The position numbers were made by a program, and so were the translations under genes. The notes beneath the pieces were generated by a model. That model did not search any database. It was not told where the DNA came from and saw only the letters and a program-made list of their open reading frames with translations. Shown here piece after piece: positions 27,892 through 37,214 of a stretch of 64,000 nucleotides of DNA. How positions within the stretch are numbered: the first letter of the stretch is position 1; the number at the start of each line of letters is the position of its first letter. Source of the DNA: UBA7957 sp965222695 (GTDB lineage Bacteria; Pseudomonadota; Gammaproteobacteria; Granulosicoccales; Granulosicoccaceae); NCBI GenBank assembly GCA_965222695.1, contig OZ244967.1, forward strand, positions 4,154,001 through 4,218,000. Direction: 5' to 3'.

Positions 27892-28578
27892 ATGACGAAA
27901 TTGCATTTAAACCGCTGTTGTCTGTGCGATGCCAGAGGATGGGAGACACTGGATCTTTGCCGGAGTTGCTACGAGGAATTGCCCGAAAACAATGCGGCTT
28001 GCGGTTATTGCGCTATACCTTTACGGGGGGCGGGCACAGATTCTGCCGGAATCTGCGGACATTGCCTGAATCAACCGCCACCCATAGATAAGGCATTTTC
28101 CCCATATCTTTATGATTACCCGGTTGACTATTTCGTCCAGTCACTCAAGTTTGCAGGGCTCCAAAAATACGCGAGACTGATGGGAGAGTTAATGGCCAGG
28201 CGGTTAAGCGCAGAAAATGAGGACGCATTACCGCAAGCCCTTATACCCGTGCCGCTGCATAAAAACCGGTTCCGCGAACGCGGATTCAACCAGTCTGTTC
28301 TTATTGCGCAGTATTGTGGAAAAAAGCTAAGTCTTCCCGTTTTGAAAAGGCATATTGTCAGAGCAATCGATAATCCGCCTCAGTCGGGTTTGAGCAAACC
28401 CAAACGCAAGGACAATATTCGGAATGCATTTGTGATGGCAAACAGAACTCAGCATGATCATATTGCCCTTGTCGATGATGTGATGACGACGGGAAATACC
28501 CTGTTTGAGATCGCCCGTCTGTTGCGTAAAAATGGATTCTCCAGGGTTGATGCCTGGGTATTCGCCAGAACGCCCTAG
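27892..28578 (+). CDS. comF: ComF family phosphoribosyltransferase-like protein
   Basis: The protein (228 residues from ATG 27892) has an N-terminal double zinc-finger pattern (CCLCDARG, then C-x2-C and further pairs) and a C-terminal type I phosphoribosyltransferase fold with IPVPLHKNRFRERGFNQS and the PRPP motif IALVDDVMTTGNTLFE. In naturally competent bacteria ComF helps take up single-stranded DNA; here only the presence of type IV pilus genes a few kb away is suggestive. An in-frame TTG at 27880 is an alternative start, with GGAAG closely upstream. Confidence 0.9.
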   Translation: MTKLHLNRCCLCDARGWETLDLCRSCYEELPENNAACGYCAIPLRGAGTDSAGICGHCLNQPPPIDKAFSPYLYDYPVDYFVQSLKFAGLQKYARLMGELMARRLSAENEDALPQALIPVPLHKNRFRERGFNQSVLIAQYCGKKLSLPVLKRHIVRAIDNPPQSGLSKPKRKDNIRNAFVMANRTQHDHIALVDDVMTTGNTLFEIARLLRKNGFSRVDAWVFARTP

Positions 28579-28643
28579 GCTCTCTCGGGTGAGTACTCTT
28601 TATACAAATCTGGCCCATAGCATCGGGCAAGCGTCGCACAGGG

Positions 28644-30311
28644 TTAATTTTCGCTCACCTGCATTAGCATACGCGAGATGATTTTCTCCCGGTTCTGCAG
28701 CGACAATCTTTCTGGGAGGAGATTTTCACTGAATATTTCTTCGCTGCCTTCTATGGCAAGGCGTTGGCATTTTCGCAAGGATTCAATCTTCTCAAGAACG
28801 CTTAGATTGAAATCTTGCAAGGTTGCGTCGACCGACTCTTGCATGGCGAGAAATACTGCATCCCGCAGTGAAGGCTTTAACTTTTGAGACAGAAAATAGG
28901 GAACCAGCCAGGCAAGACCAATCAGCAGGCCACTGTGTATGGCAAAATCAAATCCCAGATATTCCTGTCCATCGGTAGTGCCGAGGTAAAATCCCACGAT
29001 TACACTGTAAGCCACCCAAGACATGGCCGCCAGAGGCAAAAGAGTGGTTAAGTAAGCCAGGATTTTGTGCAGAATCCTGCGCCATTTTGAGCCCGGAGAC
29101 TTGACAGCATATTGCAGGTTCCGGTGCAGATGCCGGGAAAACAACCTCTCGTGTTCCTTCCGAAGTGGTTTTAAATTGTTTTTCAGCGGTCCGATTGAAA
29201 TGGGCCTGAGCCTGGTATCCTGTATGAGCTGTTCCAGAGCGTCGCTGGCAATGGTTTTAATTTGCTCATCCCATAACTCATTTGCCGCGATGGGTTCGAC
29301 CTTTTTTTTATCGGAGTCAGATCTTGTGCCGTTGCGAATTGCCTGGAAGACCGATGCATACCAGCGAGTTTCCCTGGATGTGTAACGGTCGGCCAGAACC
29401 GACATTTTCCACTGCAAGGATTCACTGATGTCATCACTGGCGAGCCGCCAGATTTCATACCAGTCATTGGCTATTTCATCGATTGCACCGGTCTCGCCTA
29501 TTTTGTCCAGTACATTTTGTGTGCGGGCTTGTAAATTCTGGATCTGAAGATTGATTCCCCGTTGCTCCAAATGGCGGATAATATTGTCACTGGCCAAATT
29601 CTGTATGGTTGATTCCAGCGAGGAAAAATCGTCCCTTACATCGCCGCGCCCGGGGCTGCTATCCGTACAAAACAAAACAGGATCGTTTAATCCGGCCTTT
29701 TGCAGGAGCTTTATAAAATCTCCTCGTTGTGCTTCATCGCCTCTGTCCCAATGATTCATCACAAAAAGCCAGGCATGGCTCAATCCGTATTGCAGCAATA
29801 ATCTCCAACCTGTGTCATCTTTGTATCTTTCAGGATTGACAACATAAATCAATACATCGATAAACGGCAGCCACTCCAGCACCATCTTTTTATTGCTTTG
29901 CTCTGCACTGTCGAAATCCGGCATATCAATCCACATGAGATCCTGGTTTTGTTCATTTTTGTGCAGAGCAACTTTTACCTTATCAGTGGGAAATTCTTCG
30001 GGCAGATTGGCGACCGAGACCGATTGATGGATATAAACGGTGACTTCACGTGATGTCGGGCGTTCAACACCGGTTCTGGCGATATTTTCCTTTGCCAACC
30101 GGTTCAACAGTGAACTTTTACCTACCCCCGTGCCTCCGAACAGGCCGACAACCAACGGTCTTTCCTCCAGATTGAACAAGGCCGAAGGGGAGCGCGTATC
30201 AAGGCTGATCAGGTGTTCGAAGTCCGATTGATTGATCCAGCTGTCGTCTCTTAGCTGTTCAGCCCAGATGACAAGTCTGGCTTGCAAATGTGGCAAGATC
30301 TCATTCAGCAC
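28644..30311 (-). CDS. Dynamin-like or Era-like GTPase with membrane segments (second of a pair)
   Basis: The 555-residue protein has a complete G domain: G1 GGTGVGKSS (59-67), G3 DMPDFDS (129-135) and G4 NHWD (186-189; the usual Lys is His). A helical region follows, and then two membrane segments at about 430-460 and 466-486, so it probably sits in the inner membrane. It starts with GTG at 30311, overlapping the upstream GTPase gene by 11 bp, which implies translational coupling. The G3 motif DxPDFDS is shared with the partner, as expected for paralogues that act together. I do not recognise a named family; a membrane-remodelling or cell-division role would be a guess. Confidence 0.75.
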   Translation of the reverse strand: MLNEILPHLQARLVIWAEQLRDDSWINQSDFEHLISLDTRSPSALFNLEERPLVVGLFGGTGVGKSSLLNRLAKENIARTGVERPTSREVTVYIHQSVSVANLPEEFPTDKVKVALHKNEQNQDLMWIDMPDFDSAEQSNKKMVLEWLPFIDVLIYVVNPERYKDDTGWRLLLQYGLSHAWLFVMNHWDRGDEAQRGDFIKLLQKAGLNDPVLFCTDSSPGRGDVRDDFSSLESTIQNLASDNIIRHLEQRGINLQIQNLQARTQNVLDKIGETGAIDEIANDWYEIWRLASDDISESLQWKMSVLADRYTSRETRWYASVFQAIRNGTRSDSDKKKVEPIAANELWDEQIKTIASDALEQLIQDTRLRPISIGPLKNNLKPLRKEHERLFSRHLHRNLQYAVKSPGSKWRRILHKILAYLTTLLPLAAMSWVAYSVIVGFYLGTTDGQEYLGFDFAIHSGLLIGLAWLVPYFLSQKLKPSLRDAVFLAMQESVDATLQDFNLSVLEKIESLRKCQRLAIEGSEEIFSENLLPERLSLQNREKIISRMLMQVSEN

Positions 30312-32064
30312 AGTGACCTCTCAGCAAGGACTCCGCCTTTGCCAGGTCTCGCTCCGAGACCGGACTGAACCCGGCAAGTTCCTGGCTTTCGGACAACTCA
30401 ATTAACACCGGTTTGAGGTGTCCGGCAAAGAGTTGTGATTTGACCGTTTCCAACTGCTCGACTCGCAATCGCGCTTTTACCCGGTCAATGTACCGGCCGA
30501 GCGCACTTTCCGTCAACAGAGAGGTGACGGCCAGCATTGCCGGTGCAAAGAGGAAATCATTTATCCCAATGCCGCCGGTTTTTAGCGCAAGTCCGACCGC
30601 CGCCGCATCGGCAGTCACTCTTGCGGCTCTCAAACTGTTCAGGGTGGCCGGTTGCTTTTCCAGGTTTTGATACAAGTCTTGAGCTGCCTGGTCTATATCC
30701 TGTTGAAATGCTTCTTGGTAGGCATTTACTCTGTGCGCAAAATCCTCGGCAATTCCGTTTCGATTCCGTATCAGCAATTTACTCAATCCCACCCACCATT
30801 GATCCACCTCTTTTTCTTTGTTTTCTTCATTATCAATAGCAGAGATCAGCGAAGTCAGCATATTATTGCAAACATGCATGAGCACGTTTTGTTCGACGCT
30901 GAGGGGAGATTCTTCCCTTTTGATCGTATTTTTACCAAGGCTGAACAGCTTGCGGACAGGCCAGGTAATGAGCTGTCTGGCTTTGACCAAAGGTTGCGCT
31001 AATCCCGGAATTTCCAGCAAAATCAGCAATTGCGCAAGGGCGCGTTTAAATGAGTCATAACGTTCAGGATGGTTAAGGTAGTCACGTTTGTATTGAGATT
31101 CCGCTGTTTCGAGTGCGGTATCCACCATCCTCGACCACTGTTTGCCGGCTGCATGTCCGGCGGCAACAGGCCCGGTCCAGGGCTTCCAGTGTTGCTCTAT
31201 AAACTGATATACCGATGCCTGATTTTCAGTGCGCTCGACACCATCGAAAAGTTCCTGCAGCCGGCTTACAATGTGTCCGCGCAACTTCGAGGGTAAGGCG
31301 GAAGCAGAATGATCCAGGCCTTTTATAAAAGGCAGCCCAATAATTGCAGGCCCTGAACTCCCGGTTTGAAGGCTGGAGAATCGCTGTCTGAACGATTGCT
31401 CAATAGTGGACTCTGTGCCCTTATCCAGCTTGTTAATACAAACCAGCAGAGGCTTGTCTAGCGGAGCGATCAATTGGATCAAGTCCCAGACGGATTTATC
31501 CGCGTACTTTTCACGACTCAAGACCAGGACCAATACATCGGCAAGCGCAATGGACTTCAGCACAGCGCTGCTGTAACCGTAAGCGGCAACAGAATCAAAA
31601 TCAGGCGTATCCCATATAATACAAGGCGCTATTTTTTTCAGCGCTCTGCCAGTGCAGGGTTCCAATGTAAATTGTTGATAGTTGTCCGGATCCAGCTGAT
31701 CGGCATCGACTTGCCGGAAATTGGTGAAGAGTTTGTCTATTCCCGGCAGAGATGTTTGAGTGGTACCAATTAGATAGGCGTGCGCATGTACCGTAAATCC
31801 TGCCAACGAGCTGACCCCTGCCAGATTGTCGTTGCAGAGAAAATTCAGTAAGGTACTTTTACCCGACTGCGTCGGCCCTATTATTGCTATATGGCGAAGA
31901 TGTGCCGGATATTCCTTGATAAGCTCGAGTTTTAGCAATGAAGCTTCCGCCAGCCGCAGTGCCGAAAGCGTATTGCGCAGCATTCTCTGTTCAGCCGGGT
32001 TTTGAGTGTTCCGGTCAATCGACTGCAGATAATGCTGCTTCAGCTGGCGGATGATATTCAACAT
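30301..32064 (-). CDS. Large GTPase, first of an overlapping pair
   Basis: The 587-residue protein has G1 GPTQSGKST (63-71), G3 DTPDFDS (152-158) and G4 NKLD (211-214). After the G domain (to about residue 270) come long helical regions and, near the C-terminus (about 490-525), a glycine/alanine-rich hydrophobic stretch that may insert into the membrane. Its stop codon overlaps the start of the second GTPase by 11 bp. Both are downstream of ubiA on the same strand (57-bp gap). The pairing is like that of bacterial dynamin-like proteins, but the length is short and I see no strong dynamin signature, so the function is open. Confidence 0.75.
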   Translation of the reverse strand: MLNIIRQLKQHYLQSIDRNTQNPAEQRMLRNTLSALRLAEASLLKLELIKEYPAHLRHIAIIGPTQSGKSTLLNFLCNDNLAGVSSLAGFTVHAHAYLIGTTQTSLPGIDKLFTNFRQVDADQLDPDNYQQFTLEPCTGRALKKIAPCIIWDTPDFDSVAAYGYSSAVLKSIALADVLVLVLSREKYADKSVWDLIQLIAPLDKPLLVCINKLDKGTESTIEQSFRQRFSSLQTGSSGPAIIGLPFIKGLDHSASALPSKLRGHIVSRLQELFDGVERTENQASVYQFIEQHWKPWTGPVAAGHAAGKQWSRMVDTALETAESQYKRDYLNHPERYDSFKRALAQLLILLEIPGLAQPLVKARQLITWPVRKLFSLGKNTIKREESPLSVEQNVLMHVCNNMLTSLISAIDNEENKEKEVDQWWVGLSKLLIRNRNGIAEDFAHRVNAYQEAFQQDIDQAAQDLYQNLEKQPATLNSLRAARVTADAAAVGLALKTGGIGINDFLFAPAMLAVTSLLTESALGRYIDRVKARLRVEQLETVKSQLFAGHLKPVLIELSESQELAGFSPVSERDLAKAESLLRGHCAE

Positions 32065-32121
32065 AGATTAAATACCGCAGATTTGAAACTACAAGCCGTG
32101 GTCAGCAGAATATATGTTGGA

Positions 32122-33033
32122 TTATACAGAAACGGCATAGTGCAGAAAGATGCCGGCAAAAATAACCATGCCGAAGTAGTTATTGTTAAGAAATCCTTTA
32201 AAACACTGCTGCGGATTGCGGCCACGAATAAGCAAGAACTGGTAAACAAAGAGGCAGCTTGCTCCGGCCAGTGCGAAATAGTACATGGCGCTCATATCAC
32301 TTTGGTGACCCACAAGCAAAAGCGTGAAAATCACCATGAATTGTATCATCGGAACTATCGCAATATCAGCATCACCAAATAGTATGGCGGTAGATTTTAC
32401 ACCGATTTTAATATCATCTTCCCGGTCGACCATGGCATACATGGTGTCATAGACGACGGCCCACAGCAGTGATGCAATATAAAGTAACCAAGTGACTTTA
32501 TCGAGTTCTGCGCCAACCGCGGTATAGGCCATGGGGATGCTCCAGGAAAATGCGGCACCGAGAAACAGTTGAGGCAAATGAGTGAACCTTTTGCTGAATG
32601 GGTAAATTGTCGCCAGTGCGAGGGCGACCAAGGACATCAGAATCGTTTTGGTATTGATGAAAAACAATAGTAGAAAAGCGATAAATGCCAGAAATGCGGC
32701 CACGCCGAGCGCTTCTGAGGAGCTGATTTCGCCGCTGGTCAGGGGACGGTCTTTGGTTCTTTTGACGTGTCGGTCGATTTCACGGTCCGCGAAATCGTTA
32801 ATGGCACAGCCGGCCGATCGCATCAGTGCAGTACCGAAAAGAAAAACCAGGAATACTGTCCATCCCGGAAACCCCCGTGCTGCAATCCATAGCGCCCACA
32901 GCGTGGGCCACAGCAGTAAGAGTATTCCTATCGGACGGTGCAACCTCACCAATAGGGCATAGTGCCGGAGCCGGGAGAACAGGCCATCTTGCCTGATTTT
33001 ATCTCCGGCCTGACCGGTTTTCGAATTACTCAA
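32122..33033 (-). CDS. ubiA: 4-hydroxybenzoate polyprenyltransferase
   Basis: The 303-residue membrane enzyme attaches the polyprenyl chain to 4-hydroxybenzoate in ubiquinone synthesis. The first aspartate motif NDFADREIDRHVKRTKDRPL (about 80-99) and the second, YDTMYAMVDREDDIKIGVKS (about 200-220), are both present, with about eight membrane helices. ubiC is not adjacent. The two GTPase genes follow downstream, and gor is divergent. Confidence 0.95.
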   Translation of the reverse strand: MSNSKTGQAGDKIRQDGLFSRLRHYALLVRLHRPIGILLLLWPTLWALWIAARGFPGWTVFLVFLFGTALMRSAGCAINDFADREIDRHVKRTKDRPLTSGEISSSEALGVAAFLAFIAFLLLFFINTKTILMSLVALALATIYPFSKRFTHLPQLFLGAAFSWSIPMAYTAVGAELDKVTWLLYIASLLWAVVYDTMYAMVDREDDIKIGVKSTAILFGDADIAIVPMIQFMVIFTLLLVGHQSDMSAMYYFALAGASCLFVYQFLLIRGRNPQQCFKGFLNNNYFGMVIFAGIFLHYAVSV

Positions 33034-33196
33034 TGTCTAATATCCGGTGGGAGTGTCTAACTGGCCGGAATTTTAACCCATGCCGAACCCAGCAAGCCAA
33101 CCGAATGTGGTTATAGGCTATAAAAAGGCCTTCAAGCCTTGATACTGATTCATTCGGCACCAACTTATAAGCCTGTTGGATAGAACCCTGTTATCG

Positions 33197-33220
33197 TTTC
33201 ACACTGAGTCATGTGTGAAA
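33197..33220. promoter_or_regulatory. Palindrome upstream of gor, candidate operator
   Basis: A perfect inverted repeat TTTCACAC / GTGTGAAA with an 8-bp spacer ends 29 bp before the gor start, in the ubiA-gor divergent gap. The dyad shape and position suit a repressor or activator site; a hairpin in the gor leader is the alternative. No binding protein can be named. Confidence 0.5.
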
Positions 33221-33249
33221 TAGCGCTTGGCCTGAACCGGGAGAAATGA

Positions 33250-34599
33250 ATGAGTATTCAATACGATCTTATTACCATTGGCGGAGGCAGCGGAGGGCTT
33301 TCAGTGGCTAACCGTGCTGCCAAGCACGGTGCACGCTGCGCTATCGTGGAGTTTGACCGTTTGGGCGGCACGTGCGTAAATCGGGGCTGTGTCCCCAAAA
33401 AAGTCATGTGGTACGGGGCTTCTATGGCACATGCTTTGAACGATGCGCCGTCGTACGGCTTCGATGTTGAAACAAAAGGATTTGACTGGTCGGTGTTGAT
33501 GCAAAAGCGGGAAGATTACATCAGAGGTATAAATAACTGGTATGACAGTTATCTTTCCGAACCCAAAGTCGATGTCATAGAGGGGCAGGCCAGATTCCTC
33601 GATCGCAAAACGATCGACGTCGATGGAAGACAATACACGGCTGAGCATATTGTCGTAGCTCCGGGTGGGGAACCGATTGTTCCCGATTTGCCGGGAGCGG
33701 AACTCGGCATCACTTCGGATGGCTTTTTTCTTCTTGAACAACGGCCGGAAAAAGTCGCTGTCATAGGCGCGGGCTATATTGCAGTGGAGTTGGCGGGAAT
33801 GTTGTCCGCTTATGGCAGTGATGTTACCCAGATTATCCGCAAGAAACACTTTCTGCGGGGTTTTGATCCGATTCTGTTTAATACACTTGCCGACGAAATG
33901 GAAAATAACGGCATTACCATCGTCAAGGAAACACTGATAAAAGGCCTGGAACAGAATAACGGCTCGATTGACGTGATTACCTACGGCGACGAGCATTTTC
34001 GGGGTTTCGACTGCGTTATCTGGGCAATTGGCCGCAGCCCGCTGACCAAAAGGCTGAATCTTCAGTCAGCCGGCGTGATCAGGGATAGCAAGGGATATAT
34101 CCCCACGGATATCTGGGAAAATACCAATATTCAGGGAATATACGCGATCGGCGATGTCAACGGCAAGGCGCAGCTCACGCCCGTGGCTATAGCCGCCGGA
34201 CGGCGCCTGGCGGACCGGCTATTCGGCGGAAAAACCGATCGGCGGCTCGATTACGATAATATTCCGACCGTTGTTTTTTCACATCCACCGCTGGCCACGG
34301 TCGGGTTGACGGAACCTGAAGCACATGAAGAATATGGCAGAGATGAAATCAAGGTGTACACGTCCAGCTTTACACCTATGTACAGCGTGTTTGCCCGGCA
34401 TCCAGGAAAGACGGCGATGAAATTGATCGTTACCGGAGAATCGGAAAGGATTATCGGTTGTCATATTATTGGCACTGCTGCCGATGAAATGCTGCAAGGA
34501 TTTGCCGTGGCTATTCGCATGGGTGCCACCAAGCAGGATTTTGACGACACTGTCGCAATTCACCCAACCAGTGCCGAAGAGTTAGTCACTATGGTGTAA
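33250..34599 (+). CDS. gor: Glutathione-disulfide reductase
   Basis: The 449-residue flavoenzyme reduces oxidised glutathione with NADPH. The FAD site GGGSGG (11-16), the redox pair Cys42 and Cys47 in GGTCVNRGCVPKK, the NADPH-binding segment VIGAGYIAVELAG (about 173-185) and the C-terminal active-site motif HPTSAEE are all present. CVNxGCVPKK and the interface region distinguish it from lipoamide dehydrogenase. A GGGAGAAATGA context gives a good ribosome-binding site. Confidence 0.94.
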   Translation: MSIQYDLITIGGGSGGLSVANRAAKHGARCAIVEFDRLGGTCVNRGCVPKKVMWYGASMAHALNDAPSYGFDVETKGFDWSVLMQKREDYIRGINNWYDSYLSEPKVDVIEGQARFLDRKTIDVDGRQYTAEHIVVAPGGEPIVPDLPGAELGITSDGFFLLEQRPEKVAVIGAGYIAVELAGMLSAYGSDVTQIIRKKHFLRGFDPILFNTLADEMENNGITIVKETLIKGLEQNNGSIDVITYGDEHFRGFDCVIWAIGRSPLTKRLNLQSAGVIRDSKGYIPTDIWENTNIQGIYAIGDVNGKAQLTPVAIAAGRRLADRLFGGKTDRRLDYDNIPTVVFSHPPLATVGLTEPEAHEEYGRDEIKVYTSSFTPMYSVFARHPGKTAMKLIVTGESERIIGCHIIGTAADEMLQGFAVAIRMGATKQDFDDTVAIHPTSAEELVTMV

Positions 34600-34680
34600 A
34601 TCTTTTGGCACTTGGCAAAATCATGCGGTGGTCTATGTCATAATCGCAGACAAGACATCTGGTTATTTGGTGGAAAGTGA

Positions 34681-35268
34681 ATGTCATCAATTAAAGTGCT
34701 TAATCCGGCACGCACAAAGTCACGTAATCTTCAGATATTTAAGAAGCTTTTCGTAAGTTCCGAATTTCTCAGAGCAATGGATTCCAGACTCGGTGAAGAT
34801 GAAATCCGGCCTTCTGTGGTCGAACCGGGAGAAGTGATCTTCAGGGACGCCCGCCTTCTTGTCAAAGAGCTGCGGTTGTCGAGTACGGTATCTCCTCGCA
34901 ACTCTATCAGTGAGTTGAATCTTCATGTCCTTCAGCGATCTGTTGCGGATTTGTCTGAGGAGTACGCTGTTGCTGAATTGACTATGCAGGATTTGATTGA
35001 AACGATCAGCCGGAAGCTGGACTATTTAAGCCGCCCTCATCCCGTCTCCAGGCGCCGACATCAGGATCTCTTATTACGAATCGAAATCCGCAATTGCCGA
35101 TTGCTCAGTACTCAGAATCATGAGGCTTTGAGTGTTTTTGCAGCTCAGGGCTGGAGAAGTGTCTCGATCATTGTCGATCGCCTGGCACTGATTCTCTATA
35201 CCAGCGATAGGGCACCGGTATGGCTCAGACGCAACAGGCAAAAAGTGTTTCCCACGCCACAAGTTTAA
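34681..35268 (+). CDS. Protein of unknown function
   Basis: A 195-residue soluble protein starting at ATG 34681, between gor and the minor pilin operon. It is rich in Arg, Ser and Leu (charged, basic at the N-terminus), with no signal peptide or membrane segment. The C-terminal third (LLLRIEIRNCRLLST through RLALILYTSDRAP) looks like alternating beta strands. I do not recognise a family. Codon use looks normal for the window. It has no visible operon partner. Confidence 0.55.
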   Translation: MSSIKVLNPARTKSRNLQIFKKLFVSSEFLRAMDSRLGEDEIRPSVVEPGEVIFRDARLLVKELRLSSTVSPRNSISELNLHVLQRSVADLSEEYAVAELTMQDLIETISRKLDYLSRPHPVSRRRHQDLLLRIEIRNCRLLSTQNHEALSVFAAQGWRSVSIIVDRLALILYTSDRAPVWLRRNRQKVFPTPQV

Positions 35269-35307
35269 CCCGTCCACAGAAGCGCTACAGCGCCTAAAGT
35301 TGCGGCC

Positions 35308-35323
35308 TGTGTCAGTCGACACA
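35308..35323. promoter_or_regulatory. Palindrome upstream of the minor pilin operon
   Basis: TGTGTC / GACACA with a 4-bp spacer (AGTC) lies about 100 bp before fimU. It may be a regulator site for the pilin operon. It does not fit the CRP/Vfr core TGTGA-N6-TCACA. Weak evidence. Confidence 0.35.
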
Positions 35324-35420
35324 AGTTTAATAATGCACATGTAACCTAGAGGTGTGGCTGACAGGTTCGGGATCGCGTGCGCCAGAGAATCTGAATGCTA
35401 ACAGCGGGATAACTCACAGA

Positions 35421-35951
35421 ATGCGGGGCAACTCGGTCGAACAAACCGGTTTTACACTGATAGAGTTGTTGGTCACCATGGCCATAGTCTCGGTTTTGCT
35501 GGGAGTCGCCGCACCCTCTTTCACCAATTTGATTCAGGGCGGTACCCTGACCGTCGGCGCCAACGAGCTGATTTCCAGCTTTCGTCTGGCCAGATCCGAA
35601 GCCGTAAAGCGTGCTTCAAGATCTGTTGTCTGCGTCAGCAGTGACAGCATGGCCGGGTCTCCGTCATGCGATGGCAATGCAGACTGGGCAGATGGCTGGA
35701 TAGTATTCGCCGATGATAATGACAATGGTGATTTGGACACGGGAGAAGACTTGATTCAAGCGCATGAACCGTTGAAATACGGTATGACAATTACCGCTGA
35801 TCCGGTATTTTCGGATTACGTGTCATTCAATGAACTTGGATCCAGTACAACCCTGGCCAACTCATTCAGCAGTGGGACTATTACCCTGAGCTATGCGTCC
35901 GACAGTAGAACTCTATCCATCATGTCAAACGGGCGGATTAAAGTTCAATAG
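35421..35951 (+). CDS. fimU: Type IV minor pilin, FimU/FimT (GspH-like)
   Basis: The 176-residue prepilin has a short leader ending in Gly10, then FTLIELLVTMAIVSVLLG, the class III signal cut by PilD, with Glu at +5. The rest is a GspH/FimT-type globular domain with a Cys pair (VVCVSS and SPSC). In type IV pili it is one of the minor pilins that prime assembly with PilV, PilW, PilX and PilE. I choose ATG 35421, ten residues before the cleavage site; an upstream GTG at 35352 is in frame but would give an over-long leader. First gene of fimU-pilV-pilW-pilX-pilY1-pilE. Confidence 0.88.
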   Translation: MRGNSVEQTGFTLIELLVTMAIVSVLLGVAAPSFTNLIQGGTLTVGANELISSFRLARSEAVKRASRSVVCVSSDSMAGSPSCDGNADWADGWIVFADDNDNGDLDTGEDLIQAHEPLKYGMTITADPVFSDYVSFNELGSSTTLANSFSSGTITLSYASDSRTLSIMSNGRIKVQ

Positions 35952-35961
35952 TAAAGAATCT

Positions 35962-36528
35962 ATGCGAAAAACACGGTATAACAAAAAAAATTCCGGGATC
36001 GGGATACTGGAAGTATTGATAGCACTGGTGGTGGTATCGATCGGTATTCTGGGTCTGGCCGGCATGCAGCTCGGTGGCGTGCGCGTGGCAAAAGGATCCT
36101 ACAACCGTTCACAGGCGGTCCTCTACGCAGAAACCATTATTGCTCAGATGCGCGCCAATCCCCAAGGCGTTGCGGATATGAATTACGATGCGCTCGACAG
36201 TGCCTCTGTCAACTGTAACACGCAGCCCGTGCCTTATTGTTCTGCCTACCCGGGCAGCCCGGCCACCACACCTTCGTGCAACACGGCTGCCAGTAAGGCG
36301 GAAAATGATTTTTTTGCCGTCGCCTGTGGCCATTGGACAGGCACAAAAGCGGAAAACGGCATTCAGGACAACCTTCCTTCCGGCACTATGGTGATTGGCT
36401 GCGATGATGCCCCTGCCTGCACACCTCAATCTTCCTACACGATTACGGTCAGCTGGACAGAAACCGAAGTTGTCGATAGGTCGGACGCCAGCGCAAGCAA
36501 GCAAGTTGCCATGCGAGTTTTGCCATGA
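35962..36528 (+). CDS. pilV: Type IV minor pilin PilV
   Basis: The 188-residue prepilin has leader MRKTRYNKKNSG followed by IGILEVLIALVVVSIGILG, with Glu at +5, then LAGMQLGGVRVAKGSYNRSQAV typical of PilV. The C-terminal domain has several cysteines that may form disulfides. It begins 10 bp after fimU and overlaps pilW by 4 bp (ATGA), so the genes are translationally coupled. It is part of the priming complex at the pilus tip. Confidence 0.88.
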   Translation: MRKTRYNKKNSGIGILEVLIALVVVSIGILGLAGMQLGGVRVAKGSYNRSQAVLYAETIIAQMRANPQGVADMNYDALDSASVNCNTQPVPYCSAYPGSPATTPSCNTAASKAENDFFAVACGHWTGTKAENGIQDNLPSGTMVIGCDDAPACTPQSSYTITVSWTETEVVDRSDASASKQVAMRVLP

Positions 36529-37214
36529 GCCGGAAGATCCCGACACGACAACGCGGAATGTCCTTGATCGAACTGATGATCGCCATGGTAATAGGGTTGA
36601 TTATTCTTGCCGGAGTCGTGAATATATTTGTTGCCAGCAGGCATTCCGCCCGATTTACCGATGGCCTGCAGAGCATGCAGGAAAATGGCCGGCAAGCGAT
36701 TTTTGTACTGCAATACGCCATAAGACAGGCCGGCTATTCCGAATCCAATGATCTGACGGCAATAGATCTGGCTACCAGTAATGCGGACCGGATCACCGTG
36801 CGTCACCAATCACCAGTCGATTGCACCGGAGCCGATACCAGTACCGCGCCTGTGCCGGGTGTAGCGGTGGACGAGTATTACCACGATCAGTCAAACAACC
36901 AGGTGCTGTGCAAAGGCAATGTGGGAACTGCGCCCATGCCGGTGGCTGAAAACATCGAGGCGATCCGGTTTCTTTACGGTCTGGATACGGACGATGACGG
37001 TGATATAGAACGTTATGTCCGCTACACCGAAGTGGCCGATGTCTCACAGGTGGCCGGCATACAGTTTGCAATATTGGTGGTCACCGACGATCCGGTAAAA
37101 GACCGTAAACTCAATAAGACTTTCACCATATTGGACGACACGAAATCGAGCAACGATTTGTTCGGCCGGCAGGTTTTTCAATCCACGGTGATTATCAGAA
37201 ACAGAAACTCCTGA
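36525..37214 (+). CDS. pilW: Type IV minor pilin PilW
   Basis: The 229-residue prepilin has leader ending in Gly11 and mature start MSLIELMIAMVIGLIILAG with Glu at +5. The following SRHSARFTDGLQSMQENGRQAIFVLQYAIRQAGY-type segment is the PilW hallmark. It overlaps pilV by 4 bp and pilX by 1 bp. Confidence 0.9.
   Translation: MSRKIPTRQRGMSLIELMIAMVIGLIILAGVVNIFVASRHSARFTDGLQSMQENGRQAIFVLQYAIRQAGYSESNDLTAIDLATSNADRITVRHQSPVDCTGADTSTAPVPGVAVDEYYHDQSNNQVLCKGNVGTAPMPVAENIEAIRFLYGLDTDDDGDIERYVRYTEVADVSQVAGIQFAILVVTDDPVKDRKLNKTFTILDDTKSSNDLFGRQVFQSTVIIRNRNS

Noticed and set aside
33121..33141. AAGGC/GCCTT hairpin followed by T residues on the minus strand, upstream of ubiA
   Set aside because: The stem is only 5 bp and no minus-strand gene ends there; as a ubiA attenuator it would be too speculative.
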